Shown: positions 1-8,787 of the stretch, piece after piece
Position numbering within the stretch: the stretch's first letter is position 1
How the letters are laid out: the number at the start of each line of letters is the position of its first letter
Assembly: GCA_013362835.1 (NCBI GenBank)
Contig: JABFVJ010000464.1
Location: forward strand, 1-11,240
Origin: Nonomuraea sp.
GTDB taxonomy: Bacteria; Actinomycetota; Actinomycetes; Streptosporangiales; Streptosporangiaceae
DNA length: 11,240 bases
Reading direction: 5' to 3'
Position numbers and translations under genes: made by a program
Notes under the pieces: generated by a model
Database searches by the model: none
Told to the model about the DNA's origin: nothing
What the model saw: only the letters and a program-made list of their open reading frames with translations

Positions 1-181
1 CGTCGGTGTCGCCGCTCTCGTCCAGGACCACGGCGAGGCCCACGGCGGCCTGCGCCCGGTCGGGGCTGTCGGGGTCGGCGGCAAGGTCGGTCAGTATCGC
101 CGCCGCCCCCCGCAGGTCGCCGCCCTCGGCCAGGCGGCGGGCGGTGTCGAGGGGCGGCGCATCCAGCTCTGAGGACGTCAA
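1..181 (-). CDS. N-terminal fragment of a hypothetical TPR-like protein (runs off the window)
   Basis: Sixty codons are visible, from a TTG start at 181 to the window edge. The start is chosen because AGAAGGAG lies 5 nt upstream (minus strand, about 187-194) and no in-frame ATG or GTG is better placed. The peptide is acidic and alanine-rich. Its segment LAEGGDLRGAAAILTDLAA (residues 18-36), followed by DPDSPDRAQAAVGLAVVLDE, reads like paired helices of a tetratricopeptide or similar alpha-solenoid repeat. I do not recognise the family and assign no function. It lies 114 nt downstream of gcvP on the same strand, beyond a strong hairpin, so it is probably transcribed separately. The codon pattern (G/C third positions) supports real coding. 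The start is fairly sure; the fold is a guess from composition. Confidence 0.6.
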   Translation of the reverse strand, partial: MTSSELDAPPLDTARRLAEGGDLRGAAAILTDLAADPDSPDRAQAAVGLAVVLDESGDTD

Positions 182-201
182 GAGAGCTCCTTCTGGCGAC
201 G

Positions 202-233
202 GATCGCACCGAGCCTAACGGCTCGTCGCGATC
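202..233 (-). other. Inverted repeat in the leader of the TTG-start gene
   Basis: GATCGC-2nt-CGAGCC faces GGCTCG-2nt-GCGATC around a 4-nt loop (216-219). Twelve of 14 positions pair, with one symmetric 2-nt internal loop. It sits 8 nt upstream of the Shine-Dalgarno of the 181-to-1 gene and about 60 nt past the gcvP stop. It could be a leader hairpin, an operator (two GATCGC half sites), or a second terminator for gcvP. No T-run follows it. Confidence 0.4.
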
Positions 234-264
234 ATGTCTGCTCACTTGACGGTGTCGGAATGGG

Positions 265-287
265 CGGGCCCCCTGGGCGGGGGCCCG
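265..287 (-). terminator. Strong GC hairpin just after gcvP
   Basis: A perfect 9-bp stem (265-273 with 279-287, nearly all G:C) closes a 5-nt loop, starting 9 nt after the gcvP stop codon. There is no T-run on the minus-strand side, only GCCCATTCC. That is common for terminators in high-GC actinobacteria, where U-tracts are often missing. Because the hairpin is nearly symmetric it would form on either strand. The structure is certain; the terminator role is inferred from position. Confidence 0.55.
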
Positions 288-295
288 GCCGCGGA

Positions 296-3121
<2,826 letters not shown>

Positions 3122-3134
3122 GGAGGTTGCCTCC
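3122..3134 (-). promoter_or_regulatory. Shine-Dalgarno-sequestering hairpin before gcvP
   Basis: On the minus strand the leader reads AGGAGGCAACCTCCATG. GGAGG (the ribosome binding site) can pair perfectly with CCTCC, which directly abuts the start codon, around a CAA loop. An overlapping alternative pairs upstream CCT with the AGG of the same ribosome site. Lying about 45-55 nt past the glycine aptamers, this is a candidate translational expression platform. The pairing is seen; the regulatory role is inferred. Confidence 0.45.
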
Positions 3135-3177
3135 TGAGGCTGTGGAGACCGGCGCCAGGGCGCGGACGAGTGCCGGA

Positions 3178-3380
3178 TCTCCCCCTCTGTCATCACGCAG
3201 TCATCGCGACCTGAGAGCTTCACCCCGCCTTGGGGCTTGCACCGTCGGTGAGGCGCGCCTGGCGGGCGCACCTGCTTTCCAGAGTTGCCTCACCCGAGCG
3301 GTACGGGATGCCTGAGAGATTCCGGGGAGGGTTGCTCCTTCGGCGCCCCAGGACCGAGGCCCAGGGACTCTCCCGCACGG
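3178..3380 (-). ncRNA. Glycine riboswitch (tandem-type, two glycine-aptamer-like domains) controlling gcvP
   Basis: Reading the minus strand, the first aptamer has GGGAGAG (3374-3368), GCCGAAGGAGCAA (3344-3332) and GGAATCTCTCAGGCA (3324 downward), the hallmark core of the glycine riboswitch. A second domain follows with CTCGGGTGAGG, CTCTGGAAAGCAGG (3284-3271), GAAGCTCTCAGGT (3221-3209) and GATGACAGAGGGGGA (3194-3180). Glycine binding turns on glycine cleavage genes in the known cases, including gcvP leaders of Streptomyces. It occupies most of the leader between the upstream merR stop (3434) and gcvP. An extra GATGAC copy (3205-3200) sits 11 nt before the usual one, lengthening the 3' edge of aptamer 2. 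The exact 5' and 3' ends are approximate. Confidence 0.93.
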
Positions 3381-3403
3381 GGTCATCAGCCTTACTCTGT
3401 CCT

Positions 3404-3431
3404 AGATTACTACGGTGTGTTCAGCGGTTCA
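3404..3431 (-). promoter_or_regulatory. Possible promoter for the riboswitch-gcvP transcript
   Basis: A -10-like TAATCT (3409-3404) lies 16 nt after a weak -35-like TGAACC (3431-3426). Initiation would fall near 3397, about 20 nt before the first conserved riboswitch segment. The -35 match is poor and the call rests largely on position between the merR stop and the aptamer. Confidence 0.3.
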
Positions 3432-3433
3432 GC

Positions 3434-4054
3434 TCACCCCGTGCGGCGTGCGCGCCGCCGGCGGGCCAGCTCGTCAGCGGGGTGGTCGGCCGGGACGGTG
3501 TCCTCGACCGCCGCTCTTTCCCCCGGCAGCTCCGCGAGTGAGCCCTCGACCTCGCGCCAGACCCGGCCGAGCGCGATGCCGAACACGCCCTGCCCGCCCT
3601 GGAGGAGATCGATCACCTCGTCGGCCGAGGTGCACTCGTAGACGCTGACTCCGTCGCTCATGAGCGTGATCTGGGCGAGGTCGGCGACCCCGCGATCACG
3701 CAGGTGCTGCACCGCGGTGCGGATCTGCTGCAACGACACTCCCGTGTCCAGCAACCGCTTGACGACCTTGAGCACCAGGATGTCGCGGAAGCTGTAGAGC
3801 CGTTGGGAGCCCGAGCCTTGCGCGGCTCTTATCGTGGGCTCCACCAGGCCCGTGCGCGCCCAGTAGTCGAGCTGCCTGTAGGTGATGCCGGCCGCCGAGC
3901 AGGCTGTGGGCCCGCGGTATCCGATGTCACCGGGCAGCGACGCGGGCTGCTCGTCGAAGAGCAGGCCCTGCTCCCCGGCACGCTGCCGCGCACTCTCGCG
4001 CCGCACCGGATCTTCCTGGCCGGCCGTCTTTCCCTCGCCGCTGCTGACCGCCAC
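3434..4054 (-). CDS. MerR-family transcriptional regulator (Rv1830-type)
   Basis: A DNA-binding regulator of 206 aa. After a charged, probably disordered N-terminus (1-43) comes a MerR winged helix-turn-helix at about 44-112. Its core reads ITYRQLDYWARTGLVEP (57-73), SQRLYSFRDILVLKVVKRLL and GVSLQQIRTAVQHLR. The C-terminal part (about 125-175) contains DGVSVYECTSADEVIDLLQ, a segment typical of the small actinobacterial MerR group next to DUF151 genes. It has no cysteine-rich metal loop, so metal sensing is unlikely. The GTG start at 4054 is preceded by GGAGG with a 5-nt gap. Order and homology match Rv1830 beside gcvP in mycobacteria; its ligand and targets are not known to me. It has its own promoter (4129-4157). 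Its stop is only 3 nt from the weak -35 box proposed for the next gene. Confidence 0.9.
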   Translation of the reverse strand: MAVSSGEGKTAGQEDPVRRESARQRAGEQGLLFDEQPASLPGDIGYRGPTACSAAGITYRQLDYWARTGLVEPTIRAAQGSGSQRLYSFRDILVLKVVKRLLDTGVSLQQIRTAVQHLRDRGVADLAQITLMSDGVSVYECTSADEVIDLLQGGQGVFGIALGRVWREVEGSLAELPGERAAVEDTVPADHPADELARRRRARRTG

Positions 4055-4128
4055 GCGGACCTCCGGCTTTCTCTCATCCCGTGGCCTGATCTGGGGGTTC
4101 GTAAAGGGCGACCACGGGTTTCACTTGC

Positions 4129-4157
4129 ACCGTAGGACCGTGACCATGGCGAGTCAA
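4129..4157 (-). promoter_or_regulatory. Housekeeping-type promoter of the Rv1830-type merR gene
   Basis: TTGACT (4157-4152) and TACGGT (4134-4129) are separated by exactly 17 nt, matching the vegetative sigma consensus of actinobacteria. Transcription would start near 4122, giving a leader of about 68 nt before the GTG at 4054. It lies in the 147-nt gap after the DUF151 gene. Confidence 0.6.
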
Positions 4158-4201
4158 CGATCCGGCTCGGCGCGTCGTGAAGCGTAAATGCACTGAAATA
4201 C

Positions 4202-4672
4202 CTACCCCGCCCTGCCGAAGTCTTCGGGAGTGATCGTGTCAAGGAACTCCCTGAACTTCTCCACCTCGTCCTCCTGGTCGTCAGGGATGATCACTCCGGC
4301 CTCCTGGACGACCTCCTCGCTGGCGAAGATGCGGGCGCCGGTGCGCAGGGCCAGGGCGATCGAGTCGGACGGCCTGGCGCTCACCTCCACGCCGTTGGAG
4401 AAGACCAGATCGGCGAAGAAGATGCCGTCACGCAGGGCGACGATGTTGACGGCCCGCAGGCCGACACCGAGCGCGCTCAGCACGTCTCTGAACAGGTCGT
4501 GGGTGAGCGGCCTCGGCGGCGGCTCCTCGGCCTGGGCCAGAGCGATGGCGGTGGCCTCGGGCATGCCGATCCAGATGGGCAGGAACCGCTCCCCGTGTGC
4601 CTCCTTGAGCAGGACGATCGGCTGGTTGGTGGGCATCTCTACTCGAACGCCCACGACCTCCATCTGCAACAC
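4202..4672 (-). CDS. Bifunctional nuclease family protein (DUF151, Rv1829-type)
   Basis: A protein of 156 aa covering the whole DUF151/BFN domain. Visible family motifs are the N-terminal MEVVGVRVEMPTNQPIVLL strand pair, RFLPIWIGMPEATAIA (29-44), a PRPLTHDLF helix (54-61), the FFADLVF strand (85-91) and the highly conserved SARPSDSIALALR (98-110). An acidic tail (DDQEDEVEKFREFL) follows. Plant members have reported RNase/DNase activity; in bacteria the role is unclear, so nuclease function here is by family only. The start is GTG at 4672, because GGAG lies 6 nt upstream; the ATG at 4663 would be 15 nt away. Its place between two MerR genes is conserved in actinobacteria. The 135-nt upstream region has a 14-bp palindrome and direct repeats that may be control sites. 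Confidence 0.93.
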   Translation of the reverse strand: MLQMEVVGVRVEMPTNQPIVLLKEAHGERFLPIWIGMPEATAIALAQAEEPPPRPLTHDLFRDVLSALGVGLRAVNIVALRDGIFFADLVFSNGVEVSARPSDSIALALRTGARIFASEEVVQEAGVIIPDDQEDEVEKFREFLDTITPEDFGRAG

Positions 4673-4687
4673 GGGCTGCTCCGTATT

Positions 4688-4701
4688 CGACCGGCCGGTC
4701 G
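4688..4701. promoter_or_regulatory. Perfect 14-bp palindrome upstream of the DUF151 gene
   Basis: CGACCGGCCGGTCG reads identically on both strands and begins 16 nt upstream of the GTG start at 4672. It could be an operator for one of the flanking MerR proteins, or a short leader hairpin. Two-fold symmetry is seen; the protein partner is unknown. GC-rich palindromes of this length do occur by chance in such a genome. Confidence 0.35.
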
Positions 4702-4724
4702 CCCGGCACCGCTGTTGACTAGGT

Positions 4725-4747
4725 CGCTTCTGCTGACACGCTTCTGC
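4725..4747. repeat. Pair of 9-bp direct repeats in the ftsR-DUF151 gap
   Basis: CGCTTCTGC (plus strand) occurs at 4725-4733 and 4739-4747, one copy every 14 bp. A TTGAAA box (minus, 4754-4749) adjoins the second copy. I could not find a convincing -10 at 16-19 nt, so I do not call a promoter, but the repeats may be activator or repressor half-sites for the DUF151 gene. Confidence 0.4.
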
Positions 4748-4807
4748 ATTTCAACGTAACACCCGGCGGGCCTGGAATGTGCCCCGGCCTCACAGCTCTC
4801 TGCGCCC

Positions 4808-5461
4808 TCAGCGGCCGAGGACCGACCGGACGCCGGTGCGCAGCAGGGAGGCGTGCAGATCGAGCAGCAACGCCGACAGCTCCCTCGCCACCTCGTCGGC
4901 CTCGCCGATGGCCCCGGGGGCGCGGCGTTTGAGTATGGGCGCGACGGTCTGCTCCACCAGGCCGCTCTCGCGCTCGGCCGCGGCCTTGACCGCGCGCAGG
5001 TGGCGGGCGTGCAGGCCGAAGCGGGCCAGGGCGCCGACGCTGCGCGCGACCTTCAGCGCCTCCTCGTCGTAGCGCCTGGCCACGGGGGCGAGCAGGCCGT
5101 AGTCCTCCAGCTCGGCGAGGGTCTCCTCGTCGATGCCGGCCGCCTCCAGCAGCTCGGCCCGGCTGAGCCTGGTCTCCTGGGCCTGCTGGACGGCGCGCGG
5201 GCGGCCGAAGCTCTCGGCCATCCTGTCCTTGATCACCCGCAGCGGCAGGTAGTGGTCACGCTGCTCGGTCAGGATGAAGCGCAGCTGCTCGACGTGCAGG
5301 TGGGTGAACTTGCGATAGCCGGACGGGCTGCGCTCGGGCTCGATCAGCCCCTCGCCCTCCAAGAAGCGGATCTTGGAGATGGTGACGTCGGGGAACTCGC
5401 CCTGCAGCAGGGCGAGCACCTCCCCGATGCTCATGTGCGAGCGTGCCGCCTGTGCGCTCAC
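4808..5461 (-). CDS. ftsR: MerR-family regulator FtsR (Rv1828 homologue)
   Basis: A DNA-binding regulator of 217 aa. The MerR winged helix-turn-helix occupies about residues 10-82: MSIGEVLALLQGEFPDV, TISKIRFLEGEGLI, SGYRKFTHLHVEQLRFI and QRDHYLPLRVIKDRM. The C-terminal part (98-217) is a helical dimer/effector region with SRAELLEAAGI and ending LHASLLRTGVRSVLGR, closely like Rv1828. In Corynebacterium glutamicum the homologue FtsR activates ftsZ and is encoded beside odhI, the GarA orthologue, as here. GTG at 5461 is chosen because GGAGG lies 7 nt upstream; the internal ATG at 5434 has no comparable site and would cut a leader that the mycobacterial protein also has. It lies 43 nt after the garA stop with no promoter between, so it is probably co-transcribed with garA. 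Confidence 0.92.
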   Translation of the reverse strand: MSAQAARSHMSIGEVLALLQGEFPDVTISKIRFLEGEGLIEPERSPSGYRKFTHLHVEQLRFILTEQRDHYLPLRVIKDRMAESFGRPRAVQQAQETRLSRAELLEAAGIDEETLAELEDYGLLAPVARRYDEEALKVARSVGALARFGLHARHLRAVKAAAERESGLVEQTVAPILKRRAPGAIGEADEVARELSALLLDLHASLLRTGVRSVLGR

Positions 5462-5508
5462 GCGACCGCCTCCGGCCGCCCCACGAGTCGCTCGCTTCGC
5501 TCACTCAT
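5458..5508 (-). CDS. Possible 16-codon bridging ORF between garA and ftsR
   Basis: The frame encodes MSERSERLVGRPEAVA. Its ATG overlaps the garA stop as ATGA, and its TGA overlaps the ftsR start as GTGA. It has no Shine-Dalgarno of its own, so translation would need re-initiation by ribosomes leaving garA. It contains the GAGCGAAGCGAGCGA element, which I recall as frequent near gene starts in some actinomycetes (not checked). It may encode nothing useful and act only as a translational bridge, or be chance. Confidence 0.2.
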   Translation of the reverse strand: MSERSERLVGRPEAVA

Positions 5509-6017
5509 GCGCCGGCGTTGACCCTCATCAGGAAGACGAGGCGGAACTTGCCGATCTGCACCTCGTCTCCGGAGTGCAGGGGGACCTCCTCGATCCGCTC
5601 CCTGTTGACGTAGGTGCCGTTGAGGCTGCCCACGTCGCGCACGGAGAACTGGCCGCCGCGGTGGCGGTAGAACTCGACGTGGCGGCGGGAGACGGTGATG
5701 TCGTCGAGGAAGATGTCGCTCTCCGGATGGCGCCCGGTCGTGGTGAGGTCCTTGTCGAGCCGGAACCGGCTCCCCTGGTTGGGCCCCCTGGTCACCGTGA
5801 GCAACGCCGTGCCGGGCGGGAGCTGTTCGACCAGCGCCCGTTCGGCCAGGAGCATGTCGCCTGTCTCAGCCTCGTACGCCTCGATTCCCGCGACCGAGAT
5901 CGTCGACGTGGTGTCCCCGGAGACCTCGGGTCTGGTCAGCGGTGACCCACAGCGGGAACAGAAACGGGCATCCTCGGGGTTGGCGTGCCCGCACTGCGTG
6001 CAGTAGACGCTCGGCAT
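5505..6017 (-). CDS. garA: GarA/OdhI-type FHA-domain regulator of 2-oxoglutarate and glutamate metabolism
   Basis: A cytoplasmic signalling protein of 170 aa. The N-terminus is a zinc ribbon (C6-x2-C9 and C20-x2-C23). A linker follows with DTTSTIS at 35-41, matching the ETTS phospho-site of mycobacterial GarA. The FHA domain spans about 72-163 with GRHPESDIFLDD, TVSRRH (108-113) and VGSLNGTYVNRE (129-140), whose residues bind phosphothreonine. In mycobacteria unphosphorylated GarA inhibits the 2-oxoglutarate dehydrogenase complex and NAD-glutamate dehydrogenase and activates glutamate synthase; PknB or PknG phosphorylation of the tail closes the protein on itself. The ATG at 6017 is the only sensible start (the zinc ribbon begins at once); its AGGAGG is 12 nt away, longer than ideal. 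A promoter lies at 6102-6130. The kinase is not in the window. Confidence 0.95.
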   Translation of the reverse strand: MPSVYCTQCGHANPEDARFCSRCGSPLTRPEVSGDTTSTISVAGIEAYEAETGDMLLAERALVEQLPPGTALLTVTRGPNQGSRFRLDKDLTTTGRHPESDIFLDDITVSRRHVEFYRHRGGQFSVRDVGSLNGTYVNRERIEEVPLHSGDEVQIGKFRLVFLMRVNAGA

Positions 6018-6101
6018 CGATCGGCTCGGCCTCCTACCGCGAAGACGCGGCACGGTGCTCGGGGCGCGCCTGCCTTCGCTCTTCAAGTTTGCGAATGCCG
6101 C

Positions 6102-6130
6102 AACTTACGCTGATCAGCGGCAAAGGTCAA
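6102..6130 (-). promoter_or_regulatory. garA promoter with an internal palindrome
   Basis: TTGACC (6130-6125) and TAAGTT (6107-6102) are 17 nt apart, a good vegetative-sigma match. Initiation near 6095 would give a leader of about 78 nt. The spacer holds a perfect 12-bp palindrome, CGCTGATCAGCG (6108-6119), placed where a bound regulator would block or re-orient polymerase. This promoter separates garA-ftsR from the upstream nucleotidyltransferase gene, which ends at 6279. In the rest of the 261-nt gap (6131-6278) I see no gene or clear terminator. Confidence 0.6.
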
Positions 6131-6278
6131 GGCGGGGCGCTGGACTGTTGGTTCGGACGCTGACAAAGTTACCGCCGCTCCCGCCCCGTGGTCCATGCCG
6201 CCGCGCGTTTCTACATTACGATCTTGCGGCACTCCGCGCGCACATCGCGGGCAACGGTTTTTCCGTCACTCTACGTGA

Positions 6279-8783
6279 TCAGATGGCGGCCTGTTCGACG
6301 ACGCGGGCCCAGCGTTCGAGCAACGCCTGCGCCGCGTCCATGTCGGCGGCCTCGGCCCACAGCTCGGTGACGGGCTCGCTGGCGGCGGGCAGGATCAGCA
6401 CCCACGAGCCGTCGTCGCGGGCCACGCGCACGCCGTCGGTGGTGTCGACGCGGCTGCCGCCCGGCTCGGACTCGGCGGCCTCGATGACCGAGCGCATGAC
6501 CGCGCCCTTGGCCGCCCATTGGGTGGGGATCGCCCGCCGGAGCAGCTTCACCTCGGGGATCCTGGCGTCGATCTGGCTGAGCGACAGGCGGGTGCGGGCC
6601 ACCAGCCCGAGCAGGCGCATGAACGCGGCCAGCCCGTCGATCGCCGGGCTGAACTCCGGCACCACGAACCCGCCCCGCCCGTCCGCCGCGAAGATCATGT
6701 CGGGGCCGGCGGCGGCCGAGGTGAGGGCGTCGAGCGCGGTCGGCGTCCACTCGACCTGTACGCCGTGGAAGCGGCAGACCTGCTCGGCGACCCGCGTGGT
6801 GGTGACCGGCAGCGCCACCCGGCCGCCCCTGCGCTCGGCCGCGACCAGGTCGAGCACGACCAGCAGGGCGCGTTCCTCGCTGATGAGCTGGCCCATCTCG
6901 TCGACCAGCGCGATGCGTTCGCCCACCGGGTCGAAGCGCACGCCGAACGCCGCCCGCGAGGAGCTGACCAGCTCCGACAGGCGTTGCAGGTCGCGGCGGC
7001 GGCCGGCCAGCGTCTCGGCGGGCGAGACGTCGTCGAGCCGGGCGTTGACGGTCAGCACCTCGACGCCCGCCCGGCTGAGCAGCGTGGGCATGACCAGCGA
7101 CGAGGTGCCCCCGGCGCAGTCGACGACGACCTTCATGTCCTTGACCCCGGTCACGCCGATCGTGCGCATCAGCTCGTGCGTGTAGCCCTCGACGGCCCGC
7201 GCCGGGTAGTGCAGTTCGGCGATCTCGCCGGGGAAGGCGCGCCGGTACTCCTGGCGGGAGAAGACCCGCTCCAGCTTGCGCTGGGCGGCGGGCGGCAGGT
7301 CGGCGCCGCGGTCGTCCATGATGACGATGTCGACGCTCTGCGGGTCGCCGGGCGTGGTGCGCAGCGCGATCCCGCCCGCGGCGGACTCGCGCGCGGTGTG
7401 GAAGCGGGCCACCGGCAGCGGTGCGGCCTCCAGGTCCAGGACGTTGATCGCGCCCGCCGTCAGCGCCCCGATCACCGCGCGTTTCAGCGCCCTGGCGGCC
7501 AGGGAGCAGTCGCGGGAGGTGACGACGTACGCGCCCTTGCGCAGGGTGGTGGCGTACGCGCTGGCCAGGCGTACGCACAGCTCGGCGGTGATCTCGACGT
7601 TGACCAGGCCGCTCACGCCCCGGGGGCCGAACAGGTTGCGCTGGCCGCGCGACTCCCAGATGACGCTGGTGTTGACGACCGCGCCGGCCTCGATGGTCTT
7701 GAACGGGTAGACCTTGACGCCGCTGGAGACGTACGCCTCGGCCTCGATGACGCATTCGTCGCCGATGACGGCGTTCTCCTCGACGCGGGCGCCGGCCATG
7801 ACGTCGGTGCTCTTGCCGATCACGCAGCCGCGCAGGTGGGCGCCGGGGCCGAGGTAGACGTTGTCGTGGACGACCGCGCGGTGCAGGAAGGCGCCCTCGC
7901 GGACGACCGCGTTGTTGCCGAGCACGGTGTACTCGCGCAGCTCGGCGCCGGCCTCGACCTTGGCGTAGTCGCCGATCAGCAGCGGGCCCTTGAGGACGGC
8001 GTCGGGGTCGACCGAGGCGGAGTCGGCCACCCAGACGCCGGGCGAGAGCTCGAAGCCGCCGATGTCGAGGGACACCCGGCCGGACAGGGCGTCGGCGTGG
8101 GCCTTGAGGTAGCTGTGGTGGGTGCCGACGTCCTCCCAGTAGCCGTCGGCGACGTAGCCGTAGATGGGGGCGCCGCGGGCCAGGAGGGCGGGGAAGACGT
8201 CTGATGACCAGTCGACCGGTTCGCCGGCGGCCACGGCGTCGAGGACCTCGGGCTCCATGACGTAGATGCCGGTGTTGACGGTGTCGGAGAAGACCTGGCC
8301 CCAGGTGGGCTTCTCCAGGAAGCGCTGAACGCGGCCGCCCTCGTCGACGATGATGATCCCGAACTCGAGGGGGTTGGGGACGCGTTTCAGACCGATAGTG
8401 ACAAGCGCCGAATTTTCGCGATGAAACCGGATCATGTCGGATAAGTCGATATCCGTCAGGGCGTCGCCTGAGATGACTAAGAAGCGGTCGTCGCGGAGGC
8501 GGTCGGCGGCGTTCTTGACGCTGCCCGCCGTGCCGAGGGGGAGGTCTTCGGTGGCGTACTGGAGGTTCATGCCGAGCTCGTCGCCGTCGCCGAAGTAGTT
8601 GCGCACGAGCGCGGCGAGGAACTGGACCGTGACGACCGTCTCGGTGACGCCGTGCCGTTTGAGCAGGCGGAGCACGTGTTCCATGATCGGGCGGTTGACC
8701 ACGGGAAGCAGAGGCTTGGGCTGGTTGGCGGTCATCGGACGCAGCCGAGTCCCCTCCCCGCCTGCCATGACGACCGCCTTCAC
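6279..8783 (-). CDS. Mannose-1-phosphate guanylyltransferase-like protein with a degenerate phosphomannomutase-like C-terminal domain
   Basis: An 834-aa fusion. Residues 1-235 are a sugar-1-phosphate nucleotidyltransferase: [11 protein letters not shown] (8-18), [10 protein letters not shown] (23-32), LGTAGS, SGDALTD (105-111), EKP (157-159) and NTGIY (170-174). Residues about 245-375 form a left-handed beta-helix of hexapeptide repeats. Residues 385-834 resemble alpha-D-phosphohexomutases but lack the catalytic motifs: RTTPGDP at 475-481 replaces TASHNP, DPVGER at 618-623 replaces DGDGDR, and LPAASEP at 798-804 replaces RPSGTEP. I infer an active transferase with a non-catalytic, perhaps regulatory, mutase domain. 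GDP-mannose is the likely product by family annotation; UDP- or dTDP-sugars are possible. The GTG start at 8783 follows AAGGAG by 7-8 nt; that site overlaps the end of pgsA, so the two are probably translated together. Codons 102 and 114 are TTA. Confidence 0.88.
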   Translation of the reverse strand: MKAVVMAGGEGTRLRPMTANQPKPLLPVVNRPIMEHVLRLLKRHGVTETVVTVQFLAALVRNYFGDGDELGMNLQYATEDLPLGTAGSVKNAADRLRDDRFLVISGDALTDIDLSDMIRFHRENSALVTIGLKRVPNPLEFGIIIVDEGGRVQRFLEKPTWGQVFSDTVNTGIYVMEPEVLDAVAAGEPVDWSSDVFPALLARGAPIYGYVADGYWEDVGTHHSYLKAHADALSGRVSLDIGGFELSPGVWVADSASVDPDAVLKGPLLIGDYAKVEAGAELREYTVLGNNAVVREGAFLHRAVVHDNVYLGPGAHLRGCVIGKSTDVMAGARVEENAVIGDECVIEAEAYVSSGVKVYPFKTIEAGAVVNTSVIWESRGQRNLFGPRGVSGLVNVEITAELCVRLASAYATTLRKGAYVVTSRDCSLAARALKRAVIGALTAGAINVLDLEAAPLPVARFHTARESAAGGIALRTTPGDPQSVDIVIMDDRGADLPPAAQRKLERVFSRQEYRRAFPGEIAELHYPARAVEGYTHELMRTIGVTGVKDMKVVVDCAGGTSSLVMPTLLSRAGVEVLTVNARLDDVSPAETLAGRRRDLQRLSELVSSSRAAFGVRFDPVGERIALVDEMGQLISEERALLVVLDLVAAERRGGRVALPVTTTRVAEQVCRFHGVQVEWTPTALDALTSAAAGPDMIFAADGRGGFVVPEFSPAIDGLAAFMRLLGLVARTRLSLSQIDARIPEVKLLRRAIPTQWAAKGAVMRSVIEAAESEPGGSRVDTTDGVRVARDDGSWVLILPAASEPVTELWAEAADMDAAQALLERWARVVEQAAI

Positions 8784-8787
8784 CCGA

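Noticed and set aside
182..260. A promoter for the TTG-start gene (CAGACA ... TAGGCT, 18-nt spacing)
   Set aside because: The boxes match poorly and the -10 lies inside the inverted repeat; not enough to annotate.
3122..3271. A 50-residue N-terminal extension of gcvP, including an in-frame ATG near 3193
   Set aside because: It would translate the 3' part of the glycine riboswitch and lacks a Shine-Dalgarno; the ATG at 3121 has one and gives the normal P-protein N-terminus.
5256..5504. An 82-codon frame starting GTG at 5504
   Set aside because: It overlaps ftsR in another frame, is arginine-rich and has no ribosome binding site.
6251..6265. AACGGTTTTTCCGTC as a terminator after the nucleotidyltransferase gene
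   Set aside because: The stem is only 4-5 bp, the T run is in the loop rather than after it, and it is too weak to call.
6519..8204. A 561-codon open frame on the plus strand
   Set aside because: It is antisense to the nucleotidyltransferase gene, with low-complexity composition and no recognisable domain.
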